Origin: Chelatococcus sambhunathii
GTDB taxonomy: Bacteria > Pseudomonadota > Alphaproteobacteria > Rhizobiales > Beijerinckiaceae
Reading direction: 5' to 3'
Assembly (NCBI RefSeq): GCF_001418005.1
Contig: NZ_LIOL01000017.1
Coordinates: forward strand, 1 to 40,302
DNA: 40,302 bases
In this document: piece after piece, positions 9,259-15,669 of the stretch
Numbering within the stretch: the first letter of the stretch is position 1
Layout of the letters: each line of letters starts with the position of its first letter
Translations under genes and position numbers: made by a program
The notes under the pieces: generated by a model
The model's input: the letters and a program-made list of their open reading frames with translations, nothing else
Databases searched by the model: none
Told to the model about the DNA's origin: nothing

Positions 9259-9497
9259 TGGAAGAGAACCAGCTCTACCTCATGCTCGGCCGGATTGACG
9301 GGAAGCTCGACCACGTCATCCAGCGGGCCGACAAGCAGGACAATAGGGCCGACGAAATCGAGCGTGTGCAGTCACTGCACTCTGAGAGGATCACCACCCT
9401 TGAGCGCGACCGGCGATGGGTAATCGCCCTTGCTGCGGCGCTCTCGACCGTCATGGGATGGGCCATCTCAATCCTGAAGGAATACCTCTTCAAGTGA
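9258..9497 (+). CDS. Holin-like small membrane protein (XhlA type), T7 gp17.5 position
   Basis: 79 residues; start ATG overlaps the preceding stop (TAATG) and its own stop overlaps the next GTG start. Residues 1-50 form a charged amphipathic/coiled-coil region. Residues about 53-73 (WVIALAAALSTVMGWAISIL) are a single membrane span close to the C-terminus. This topology matches XhlA-like haemolysin/holin-associated proteins, and the position between fibre and small terminase is where T7 has its holin gp17.5. It would let the amidase encoded at 23390 act. Embedded palindrome copy at 9365-9381 encodes VQSLH. No Rz/Rz1 pair is recognisable nearby. Function is inferred. Confidence 0.6.
   Translation: MEENQLYLMLGRIDGKLDHVIQRADKQDNRADEIERVQSLHSERITTLERDRRWVIALAAALSTVMGWAISILKEYLFK
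9365..9381. repeat. Dispersed palindrome copy inside the holin-like gene
   Basis: TGTGCAGTCACTGCACT, inner 15 bases perfect; encodes VQSLH. Confidence 0.9.
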
Positions 9498-9724
9498 GCA
9501 AGAAAGCAACGCTGGAGACGTTCGAGGCCCTGCACGAGGCCCTCGCTAAGGACCTCCTGAAGCGCATCCGAGAGGGCACCGCTACGGCGGCTGACCTCAA
9601 CGTCGCTCGCGCCTTCCTCAAGGACAATGGCGTGGACGCGATCCCGGCCCAGGGTAGTCCGGTCGGGGACCTTGTGGCGAACCTCCCATTCGCCTCTACC
9701 GAAGACACCTACACCAAGCAATAA
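9494..9724 (+). CDS. terS: Terminase small subunit (T7 gp18-like)
   Basis: 76 residues from GTG 9494, which overlaps the preceding stop codon. The sequence MSKKATLETFEALHEALAKD begins a helical domain, then RIREGTATAADLNVARAFLK, typical of small terminase DNA-recognition subunits of T7-like phages; the C-terminus is short and polar. It lies directly ahead of the large subunit, separated by a terminator. A GTG start without a separate long leader suggests translation coupled to the holin-like gene. In T7 the small subunit is 89 residues, so the length is reasonable. Confidence 0.8.
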   Translation: MSKKATLETFEALHEALAKDLLKRIREGTATAADLNVARAFLKDNGVDAIPAQGSPVGDLVANLPFASTEDTYTKQ

Positions 9725-9757
9725 GGCCCCTTCGGGAGGCCGTACAGCGCCTTTCAG

Positions 9758-9793
9758 CCTCGGCAAGGGAAAACCCCCTGCCGGGGCATTTTT
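9758..9793 (+). terminator. Terminator between small and large terminase genes
   Basis: CCTCGGCA pairs with TGCCGGGG around an inner GGG/CCC stem, followed by CATTTTTG. It lies 29 bases ahead of the large terminase start, so it probably attenuates rather than blocks late transcription. Confidence 0.65.
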
Positions 9794-9821
9794 GCGTCTG
9801 TGGCGGCGTCCCTGACTCGCC

Positions 9822-11501
9822 ATGAAGCGTTTCAACGATCCTATCAAGGACGACTTCCGAAACTTCCTCTATCTGGTCTGGAAGCACCTCAATCTCCCTG
9901 ACCCGACCGCCGTCCAATACGACATCGCGGACTACCTCCAGCACGGCCCGAAGCGCTGCATCATCGAAGCGTTCCGGGGCGTCGGGAAGTCCTATGTCAC
10001 GTCGGCATTCGTCGTCTGGCTTCTCTACCGCGATCCGCAGCTCAACATCCTCGTGGTGTCCGCTTCCAAGGATCGCGCCGACCAGTTCTCCACCTTCACC
10101 AAGCGGCTGATCGCAGAGATGCCCCTTCTGGCCCATCTACGGGCTCGTCCGGGGCAGCGTGACTCGTCCATTGCGTTCGACGTTGGGCCTGCCCGCAACT
10201 CGCACTCGCCGTCCGTCAAGTCGGTCGGCATCACGGGTCAGCTCGCCGGCTCCCGCGCGGACGTGATCATCGCCGACGACGTGGAGGTTCCGAACAACTC
10301 CATGACCGAGACGCAGCGCCAGCAGCTTGCGATCCGGGTGCAGGAGTTCGACGCAATCCTGAAGCCTCTCGACACGAGCCGGGTCATCTACCTCGGCACT
10401 CCGCAGTGCGAGATGAGCCTCTATAACGAACTTCTCAAGCGCAACTACCAAATCCGCATCTGGCCGGCACGTGTTCCCGACAAGGCGCAGATCGCGGCGT
10501 ATGGGGACCGGCTGTCGCCGTTCGTCTTCGACCTCATCGAGAAGGGATGGAAGGCAGGCGCCCCGACCGACCCCCAACGGTTTGACGAGGACGACCTGTT
10601 TGAGCGCGAGGCGTCGTATGGCCGTTCTGGCTTCGCGCTTCAGTTCATGCTCGACACGCGGCTGTCGGACGCTGAGCGCTACCCGCTCCGGGTCTCCGAC
10701 CTCATCGTCATGTCAATCAATCCCGAGCTGGCTCCCGTGCGCCTCGCTTGGGCTGCCTCACCGGAGGCCCGGCTAGAGCTGCACAACGTGGCCTTCAACG
10801 GGGACCACTTCTACCGGCCCATGTGGGTGGACAAGGAGTGGACACCTTACACCGGCTCCGTCATGGCGATTGATCCTTCCGGGCGGGGCGGGGATGAGAC
10901 CGGCTATGCGATTGTGAAGTTCCTCAACGGGTTCCTTTACGTGACCGCAGCGGGCGGCCTTCCGGGCGGCTACGACGACGACACGTTGCTCAAGCTGGCT
11001 ACGCTCGCGAAGGACCATCAGGTCAACCACATCATCGTCGAGGCTAACTTCGGTGACGGCATGTACACCAAGCTCCTCCAGCCCGTGGTGCAGCGACTGC
11101 ACCCGTGCAGGATCGAGGAGGTGAAGCACTCGTCGCAGAAGGAGAAGCGTATCATCGATACGCTTGAGCCCGTCCTCATGCGGCATAAGCTCGTCATAGA
11201 CCCGAAGGTGATCGAGCAGGACGCCAAGTCCGTTCACATCTACCCGGCCGATAGGGCGCAGCAGTACATGCTCATGTACCAGCTCACCCGCCTGACGAAG
11301 GACCGAGGGTCCCTTGCCAAGGACGACCGGATCGATGCCCTCGCCATGGCGGTGGCCTACTGGACCGAGAGCATGGCGCGAGACGCCGACAGGGCGGCGG
11401 CCGACCTGCGAGAGAAGAAGCTGCAAGAGGAATTGGACAAGTTCATCGACGGAGCCATGGGACGCTCCGGCCGTCCCCGCGATCTTTGGGTTCGGGTGTA
11501 A
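9822..11501 (+). CDS. terL: Terminase large subunit (T7 gp19-like)
   Basis: 559 residues. Packaging motor ATPase with C-terminal nuclease. Walker A is FRGVGKSY at residues 51-58; Walker B is ADVIIADD near 146-153. The nuclease/RNase H-fold part starts about residue 345 with MAIDPSGRGGDETGYAIV, with later acidic residues around IIVEANFGDG and the DDRIDALAMA motif near the end. Length is close to T7 gp19 (586). Palindrome copy 11087-11103 lies inside the coding sequence, and three more follow directly after the stop. The start ATG at 9822 has only a weak ribosome site. Confidence 0.97.
   Translation: MKRFNDPIKDDFRNFLYLVWKHLNLPDPTAVQYDIADYLQHGPKRCIIEAFRGVGKSYVTSAFVVWLLYRDPQLNILVVSASKDRADQFSTFTKRLIAEMPLLAHLRARPGQRDSSIAFDVGPARNSHSPSVKSVGITGQLAGSRADVIIADDVEVPNNSMTETQRQQLAIRVQEFDAILKPLDTSRVIYLGTPQCEMSLYNELLKRNYQIRIWPARVPDKAQIAAYGDRLSPFVFDLIEKGWKAGAPTDPQRFDEDDLFEREASYGRSGFALQFMLDTRLSDAERYPLRVSDLIVMSINPELAPVRLAWAASPEARLELHNVAFNGDHFYRPMWVDKEWTPYTGSVMAIDPSGRGGDETGYAIVKFLNGFLYVTAAGGLPGGYDDDTLLKLATLAKDHQVNHIIVEANFGDGMYTKLLQPVVQRLHPCRIEEVKHSSQKEKRIIDTLEPVLMRHKLVIDPKVIEQDAKSVHIYPADRAQQYMLMYQLTRLTKDRGSLAKDDRIDALAMAVAYWTESMARDADRAAADLREKKLQEELDKFIDGAMGRSGRPRDLWVRV
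11087..11103. repeat. Dispersed palindrome copy inside terL
   Basis: GGTGCAGCGACTGCACC, perfect arms; encodes VQRLHP. Confidence 0.9.
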
Positions 11502-11503
11502 TT

Positions 11504-11580
11504 GGTGCAGTGACTGCACCGGGGGCGATGGGTGCAGTACCGCTGCACCTGTCTAGTTTCCGGTGCAGTGATACTGCACT
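11504..11580. repeat. Cluster of three dispersed palindromes behind terL
   Basis: Three copies lie in 77 bases: 11504-11520 (GGTGCAGTGACTGCACC), 11531-11549 (same arms, five-base centre TACCG) and 11562-11580 (five-base centre TGATA, last base T). They begin three bases after the terL stop and end three bases before the phage promoter at 11584. This is the only tight cluster in the window. Confidence 0.95.
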
Positions 11581-11583
11581 TTA

Positions 11584-11601
11584 ATTATCCCCCACTTATA
11601 G
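11584..11601 (+). promoter_or_regulatory. Phage RNA polymerase promoter, right-end position
   Basis: ATTATCCCCCACTTATAG differs at one base from the consensus of the other six. The expected transcript begins GGGGGAG and can fold GGGGG...CCCCC at once. It lies after terL like T7 phiOR, which has roles in replication and packaging; that function here is inference. Confidence 0.85.
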
Positions 11602-11658
11602 GGGGAGCCAATACCCCCGCCCCCGTAAAGTTTACATTAGAGTGTTAAAGAGGGGCGC

Positions 11659-11711
11659 CCCTTGGGATGTCTTCTGTCCTGCTTCGCAGTCCAGCCTCGA
11701 CATCCCAAGGG
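11659..11711 (+). other. Long perfect hairpin in the terL-11765 gap
   Basis: CCCTTGGGATGTC (11659-11671) is the exact reverse complement of GACATCCCAAGGG (11699-11711). The 27-base loop contains a second small stem (CTGC TTC GCAG). No T-run follows, so it is not a standard terminator. It lies on the transcript from the promoter at 11584. Confidence 0.7.
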
Positions 11712-11764
11712 CATTGTCAAGGGAGTCCCTATATGGCACCTAGAGGGCTCGCTAGGGGCTTTCC

Positions 11765-12049
11765 ATGACTTCCCTCATCCGCATCATCCTCCTCACCTCC
11801 GCCTCCGTCATCACCGCCTCTCCGGCCCTTGCCTGTAACCCTCAGTGGGGACCATGCGCGGGCGTGGTCTACACCGGCCCCGTTGGGCCGCAGGACTACG
11901 GCCAGCAGTCGCAGATGGAAGGCCAGATGCGTGGGCAGCAGGTTGAGCGATGGGCGGACAAGAACCGGGCCATCGTCAATTCCTGGGGCCAGCAAGCGCC
12001 GCGTAGCGGTCCCCATGGCGGGCCTAACACCCGCCCCTACGGTCGATGA
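11765..12049 (+). CDS. Small exported protein of unknown function
   Basis: 94 residues. Residues 1-23 (MTSLIRIILLTSASVITASP then ALA) form a clear signal peptide with a likely cleavage after ALA, just before Cys24. The lipobox is not canonical (Ala rather than Leu at -3), so lipoprotein status is uncertain. The mature part is small, rich in Gly, Gln and Pro, with two Cys (24 and 30). It sits at the right-end position after terL, where T7 carries small non-essential genes. A role at the cell envelope such as superinfection exclusion is possible but not shown. Confidence 0.6.
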   Translation: MTSLIRIILLTSASVITASPALACNPQWGPCAGVVYTGPVGPQDYGQQSQMEGQMRGQQVERWADKNRAIVNSWGQQAPRSGPHGGPNTRPYGR

Positions 12050-12083
12050 TCCAGCTCCCTTAAGGAAATCCGAAGGGCAGCCC

Positions 12084-12380
12084 GTGCTCAGCGTGTACGA
12101 AGACCTATTCGGCCCATCCGCGAGCGGTGCCGGTGTCTACCTAATGATCGCGGTGGCGGCCCTCTTGGCCCTTCGCGCTGCTCCCGCCTTTATCAGGGAT
12201 GTCCTCCTAGAAGTCAGGCTCTCGCCCGTGATTGCCGGCGGAATTGCCTTCTGGTGGCTCGCGATATCAGGCAAGTTCGTCCTCGCCTTTCTGGTAGTGC
12301 TGACGGGCACGGTTATCTCAGGGCTACTCTACACGCCGAAAGAGGGAACAAAGCCTGACGACCATGGCGCTCCGAAGTAG
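12084..12380 (+). CDS. Small membrane protein of unknown function
   Basis: 98 residues from GTG 12084, chosen because AAGGAAATCCGAAGGG lies just upstream and the product then begins before the first membrane segment; an earlier in-frame start would overlap the 11765 gene. Three hydrophobic segments are visible, around residues 15-35 (VYLMIAVAALLALRAAPAFI), 52-65 (VIAGGIAFWWLAIS) and 67-86 (FVLAFLVVLTGTVISGLLY). The C-terminal tail is charged. No family recognised. It is the last gene before the long early leader. Confidence 0.55.
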   Translation: MLSVYEDLFGPSASGAGVYLMIAVAALLALRAAPAFIRDVLLEVRLSPVIAGGIAFWWLAISGKFVLAFLVVLTGTVISGLLYTPKEGTKPDDHGAPK

Positions 12381-12805
12381 GCCCCTAGGAAGCCCGTAGA
12401 GGGCCGTCTCCGGTTTCCGGTACGTTTCCCTATCCTAGGTGCTCAAGGGGGCTATAGGGCCGCCCTAGAGTCACTGAAGGGGCGGGTGAGGGTCCCCGGA
12501 TGTTTGCCACAAAAATTCGAGAGGGTTCGCTCGCGGAAGCGAGCCCGCAATTCCCCCCATGGCCCTGCCGGCCGTACAAATCGCGCGTTCCGTTACCGCA
12601 TGGGGCACCGGACGGCCCCCGACGTCACGGCCTGCGGCACACGCTGCGGCTAAGCCATTGAAAACATTGGTTCTGCGGCGGATTGCAAATCTCATTCGGG
12701 CCGCGCGGGCAGCCTAAAGGGCGCGTTAGGGGAGGCTGCCGGGCCTCGTTCCGGCCGGCGCCAGTGCCGAAGCTATCCGCTTCCATCTCTTATCTATTGT
12801 TTTGC

Positions 12806-12824
12806 GGTGCAGCGTCACTGCACC
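12806..12824. repeat. Dispersed palindrome copy (five-base centre)
   Basis: GGTGCAG-CGTCA-CTGCACC with perfect 7-base arms, in the early leader. Confidence 0.9.
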
Positions 12825-12875
12825 TATCGCGCCCGTTCCTCGCCCTCTCACGGCCACCATAACGGCACCTACCGG

Positions 12876-12892
12876 AGTGCAGTGACTGCACC
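12876..12892. repeat. Dispersed palindrome copy
   Basis: AGTGCAGTGACTGCACC, perfect inner 15 bases, 70 bases from the previous copy. Confidence 0.9.
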
Positions 12893-13029
12893 GGCCGGGG
12901 GCAACTCGACTGCCGTCGTATAGTCCCGTGTATGCCGCCTATCGTCACCGTTATATGTGTCGAGTGGCGGCGCAAGCCATTGATTTTTAAGAGATACAAA
13001 AAAATTTTCAGAAAAGCGCAAAATAGGCG

Positions 13030-13058
13030 TTGACTAAGGGACGATCCCGGATTTAGCA
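13030..13058 (+). promoter_or_regulatory. Candidate host RNA polymerase promoter for early genes
   Basis: TTGACT followed after 17 bases by TTAGCA, preceded by a strongly AT-rich stretch that could be an UP element. The -35 is good, the -10 poor. Some early host promoter must exist in this region; this exact site is a guess. Confidence 0.3.
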
Positions 13059-13128
13059 CTATCCACACAACGGAACGACATCGCGCCTCTTCGGGGTAGG
13101 TCGCTCCCAAGGGCTTCCAGCCCGCCGC

Positions 13129-13137
13129 TCTTTGACA
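13129..13137 (+). promoter_or_regulatory. boxA-like antitermination element in early leader
   Basis: GCTCTTTGACA (13127-13137) resembles the boxA of rRNA leaders (E. coli TGCTCTTTAACA). A stem-loop follows at 13154-13169. If real, NusB/NusE-type antitermination could carry host polymerase through the terminators at 14107 and 15615. The TTGACA could also be read as a -35, but no -10 fits. Confidence 0.3.
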
Positions 13138-13194
13138 TCGTGAACCTCTCTAAGAGCCCGCAAGGGCTCACCTAAGCGTCACCGGTGAATAGCC

Positions 13195-13237
13195 CGAAGC
13201 GAGGCATGTCCTCGCGTTCGCAAGCGAAGCGCTGCGG
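13195..13237. repeat. 43-base double-hairpin repeat, copy 1
   Basis: Contains GCGAGG-CATGT-CCTCGC and TTCGC-AA-GCGAA hairpins. The reverse complement recurs at 20238-20280 with three differences. Confidence 0.8.
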
Positions 13238-13276
13238 GCGCTTAGACCTAGCCCTTGCAACTAGTGGAGAGATGAA

Positions 13277-14101
13277 ATGTTGAACGATACGTCGCGAGTT
13301 GATGGTGAGGCCGGCACCGGTGCTGAAGAGAATGGCCCGGAGTTTGGCCCAAATCACAACTTCCTTGCCGATTGCGCTGCAACCATCTTGGAGCGCTACA
13401 GCAAGGCGAAGTCGGCAAGCCGCGCCTCTCTTGAGGATTTGTGCGTCGTCGGCGAGCGCCTTAACGAGGCCAAGGAAACCCTGAAGGACACCAAAGGCGC
13501 CTTCGGGGAGTGGTGCGACAAGTCCGGCTTTCCCTTCGACAAGACTTGGCGAGCCCGCTTGATGAAGCTGGCGGCCAATTGGGATGCCATCATGGCGGCC
13601 GTCGAGGCCCTGCCGGAAGACAAGCGCAAATGGTCTGTCGATGGCGTCCTTGCCATCTGGCAGGCGGCTGAGAAGGCCAAGAAAGAGCCTCCCGCAGGCG
13701 GCACCGGTGAAGGTGGCGAGGGGGAGGGCGGCGAGGGTGGCGAGCCCAAAGCCAAGGCGAAGAAAGAGACGGAAGCCGAGAAGCTCCGCCGCTTGCTGGC
13801 TGAGGCCTTGGCCGAAGTCGAGCGCCTCAAGGCCGAAAACGAGGCCCTCAAGGGCACCGCTAAGGGCGGCACCAAGGGGAAGGCCAAGGACTTCTCAGAA
13901 CGCGACTTCGGGAAGCGCAACGACAAAGCCCATGGCGGGCACGTTGATCCTGTGACGGCAACCCGAGCCCGGAAGGTGTGGGCGCTCTACACCAAGGGCG
14001 CGACGGAAGGCGAGAAAGAGGCCGCAAAGTCCCGTCTTGAGGAGATGGCGGCCAAGTGCGGAATGGGGTTCGAGGCGTTTGTCGCCGCCTGCGGACTCTA
14101 A
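13277..14101 (+). CDS. First early protein, DUF3102-like N-terminus
   Basis: 274 residues, start ATG after GGAGAG. Residues about 20-130 (LERYSKAKSASRASLEDLCV, then GERLNEAKETL, GAFGEWCDKSGFPFDKTWRA) resemble the DUF3102 pattern seen in phage and plasmid proteins where a short helical domain senses or binds DNA; this match is by eye. Residues about 140-160 are Gly/Glu-rich low complexity, then a coiled coil (165-195) and a basic Lys/Gly-rich stretch. The C-terminus (KSRLEEMAAKCGMGFEAFVA) is a small helical unit. As the first long gene of the early region it might be a host-takeover or regulatory protein. Its function is unknown. A terminator follows the stop directly. Confidence 0.75.
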   Translation: MLNDTSRVDGEAGTGAEENGPEFGPNHNFLADCAATILERYSKAKSASRASLEDLCVVGERLNEAKETLKDTKGAFGEWCDKSGFPFDKTWRARLMKLAANWDAIMAAVEALPEDKRKWSVDGVLAIWQAAEKAKKEPPAGGTGEGGEGEGGEGGEPKAKAKKETEAEKLRRLLAEALAEVERLKAENEALKGTAKGGTKGKAKDFSERDFGKRNDKAHGGHVDPVTATRARKVWALYTKGATEGEKEAAKSRLEEMAAKCGMGFEAFVAACGL

Positions 14102-14106
14102 TTGTG

Positions 14107-14147
14107 CCCGGACGGTCCCACAAGGGGGACTGTCCCGGCCTTTTGCT
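14107..14147 (+). terminator. Terminator after the first early gene
   Basis: GACGGTCCC pairs with GGGACTGTC (one G-T), extended by CCG/CGG, followed by CCTTTTG. The downstream arm contains the palindrome GGGACTGTCCC (14126-14136). Confidence 0.7.
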
Positions 14148-14251
14148 CTTGAGCGTAGCGCCTCGGGGCATCGTTAGCGGTGCCTCGCACGGTGCGCTTA
14201 GGCGTGCCCTGTCGGCCAGTCCCGGCCGGCTGTCACCCCGGAGGCTAAGCC

Positions 14252-14362
14252 ATGCAAGTCGTGGTCTTCGTCTCCGTCTCAATCGACCGCAGAACGAAAA
14301 AGAGGATCAAGAGGGCCGCTGCAACGGCATTCCTCTCAATCCTCTTCGTTCTCATCGCTTGA
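14252..14362 (+). CDS. Membrane microprotein, 36 residues
   Basis: ATG 14252 follows CCGGAGG at good spacing; the frame closes at TGA 14360-14362. The product has a short N-terminal part (MQVVVFVSVSIDRR), a strongly basic middle (RTKKRIKR) and a C-terminal hydrophobic helix of about 16 residues (AAATAFLSILFVLIA). The layout suggests a single-span inner-membrane peptide. Ribosome site and membrane pattern support it as a real gene; no homologue known to me. Confidence 0.45.
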   Translation: MQVVVFVSVSIDRRTKKRIKRAAATAFLSILFVLIA

Positions 14363-14439
14363 GACGGCGGCTCCTCGCTCGAAAGGGCGGGGAGTTGCCG
14401 GGGTTGATCCTAGCACCTCTCATCGCTGGATGTAAACCC

Positions 14440-14601
14440 ATGACAAAAAAGCACTTTATCGCCCTCGCGAAGGTTATCGCGGAGACTTCCGACGAGCGCG
14501 AGCGGCGCCGTCTCTGTGAGGAAATCGGCGCGGTCTGTGCCTCGGTGAGCCGGGAATTTCGGTGGAGCACGTGGCGGGAAGCCTGCGGGGTTGAGCGATG
14601 A
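14440..14601 (+). CDS. Small early protein, 53 residues
   Basis: Starts ATG 14440 (MTKKHFIALAKVIAETSDER) and ends at TGA 14599-14601, overlapping the next ATG in ATGA. It is a short, charged, mainly helical protein with two Cys (28 and 33) and a Trp-rich C-terminal part (FRWSTWREACGVER). Very similar small proteins starting MTKKHFIALA occur in many phages and plasmids as conserved hypotheticals. No ribosome site of note is seen; the in-frame extension upstream is rejected because it has no support. Function unknown. Confidence 0.65.
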   Translation: MTKKHFIALAKVIAETSDERERRRLCEEIGAVCASVSREFRWSTWREACGVER

Positions 14602-14714
14602 GCGAGGCCCAGGCAGCCGCCGCCATTTTCGCGGCCCCTTTCCTCACCCTCTCGGCCCTCTTCACGGTCGCCGAAATCATCCGCCTTCGCAGCCTCTGGC
14701 GAGGACTGCCTTAG
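14598..14714 (+). CDS. Membrane microprotein coupled to the previous gene, 38 residues
   Basis: ATG 14598 overlaps the preceding stop (ATGA); the frame ends at TAG 14712-14714. The product (MSEAQAAAAIFAAPFLTLSA then LFTVAEIIRLRSLWRGLP) has one hydrophobic helix of about 20 residues and a basic C-terminus, so it is probably a single-span membrane peptide with the tail inside. The stop/start overlap is the main support. A stem (ACGGGGACC/GGTCCTCGT, 14746-14768) with a downstream TTTTT follows and may end transcripts here. Confidence 0.5.
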   Translation: MSEAQAAAAIFAAPFLTLSALFTVAEIIRLRSLWRGLP

Positions 14715-14794
14715 CCGCCTGACGAGGCCCTTGAGCAAGGCCGAAACGGGGACCTAGCCGGTCCTCGTCGCGGTAGCTTTTTCCGCTCCCAACA

Positions 14795-14811
14795 GGTGAA
14801 GTCACTGCACC
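14795..14811. repeat. Dispersed palindrome copy abutting a start codon
   Basis: GGTGAAGTCACTGCACC, one arm mismatch. Its last base is immediately followed by ATG 14812, in the place where a ribosome site would be. Confidence 0.85.
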
Positions 14812-15282
14812 ATGAAAATGGAAGACGCGCTCCGGGCTCGCATTGCTGAGCTTGAGGCTGAGATTGCCCGGATGAAGGACGATGCGGCCCATGACGACGC
14901 TGTCTATCGGAAAGACCAAGCTCTCCTAGACAGCTACGAGGAGGCCATTGAGGCCGCCGAAATGGAGATCGTCGAGGAACGCGCCAAGGTCCTAAAAGCC
15001 GAGGCTCTGGCCGCTCAACGCTACGACGAGTTGTCCAAGATCGTTGACGAGATGCGCGGCCTTGTGGACGAGCGAAACGAGTTGGCCGGGGAATTGAAGG
15101 ATACCGAAACCGAGCTTCGGGAGTTGGAGAAGAAGCACGAGAAGCTGGAGGAGACCGGTAGGGAGGAGATGGAGACCTTCCGCGAGGCGCTGATTGATTA
15201 CCTCATCAGCATCGGCGAGCCCGTGAATTGCCATCTCCGTGCCTCTCGTGAGCTTCAGGCCCTTTGCGATGTGGTCCTCTAA
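14812..15282 (+). CDS. Coiled-coil early protein
   Basis: 156 residues; starts at ATG 14812 or 14818 (MKMEDALRARIAELEAEIAR). Residues 1-125 are almost continuous acidic/basic heptads, a long coiled coil; the last ~30 residues (ALIDYLISIGEPVNCHLRAS) form a small non-coiled end. No enzymatic motif. No Shine-Dalgarno is visible because the palindrome fills the 17 bases upstream. It is transcribed in the same direction as the microproteins. Function unknown; similar coiled-coil proteins in phages are often structural or regulatory scaffolds. Confidence 0.7.
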   Translation: MKMEDALRARIAELEAEIARMKDDAAHDDAVYRKDQALLDSYEEAIEAAEMEIVEERAKVLKAEALAAQRYDELSKIVDEMRGLVDERNELAGELKDTETELRELEKKHEKLEETGREEMETFREALIDYLISIGEPVNCHLRASRELQALCDVVL

Positions 15283-15669
15283 GGCGAAACCTAGCGGGTG
15301 CCTCAGGTGCCCGCGATGGTCGCGGCGTAGTGCGCCGCCTGACGAGCCTGTGGATTATAGGACTGTGATCCTATGAGCCCTTGTCTGTGGGAGTAATGTT
15401 CTATTAATGTTCTCACTCGGGCGACGTTGCGGGCGCGTCCCGACGCCACCTCCCGGCGACCTTCCCGGCACGAAAGTCACACCTGAGAATGCGCTTCACG
15501 ACCTATTATAAATCCGCAATTGTCCCACTTGTGGAATTCTACCTTGAGTGGGATAGTGGCAAAAGGTCGGCCTTTCTGTTCACGACAGAAGACGGGCCAT
15601 TCGAGATTGTATGGGGGCCGCTCTATCTGATTTTGGAGCGGCCCGGTTCTCTTTTGGGAAGGACGAAAC
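15283..15669. other. Control region ahead of the MarR-integrase pair
   Basis: 387 bases. It holds an interrupted inverted repeat ATAGGA-CTGTGA-TCCTAT (15357-15374), a direct repeat TAATGTTCT twice (15394-15402, 15405-15413), an inverted repeat TCCCACT...AGTGGGA (about 15523-15553) and the terminator at 15615. This density of small repeats suggests operators. An open frame at 15489-15710 is not accepted as a gene because the terminator lies inside it. Confidence 0.5.
15615..15655 (+). terminator. Terminator/attenuator just upstream of the MarR gene
   Basis: A perfect 9-bp stem, GGGCCGCTC (15615-15623) with GAGCGGCCC (15636-15644), 12-base loop, then TTCTCTTTT. It ends 15 bases before the MarR ATG, leaving little room for a downstream promoter, so it looks like an attenuator on the MarR-int transcript. 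Confidence 0.75.

Larger units (their letters stand above)
12381..13276. other. Long non-coding junction: probable genome-end / early-promoter region
   Basis: About 900 bases without a convincing gene. It contains two palindrome copies (12806, 12876), a hairpin GGGTTCGCT/AGCGAGCCC near 12524-12545, an AT-rich stretch at 12981-13028, a possible host promoter at 13030-13058, a boxA-like element near 13129-13137, a GAGCCC-GCAA-GGGCTC hairpin at 13154-13169, and one copy of a 43-base repeat (13195-13237). In T7 the equivalent interval between the right-end genes and the first early gene holds the terminal repeats and strong host promoters. The true ends cannot be located from the sequence alone. 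Confidence 0.6.

Noticed and set aside
12471-13110. Minus-strand frames in the non-coding junction
   Set aside because: Low-quality composition, no ribosome sites, and they cross the palindromes and AT-rich stretch; treated as non-coding.
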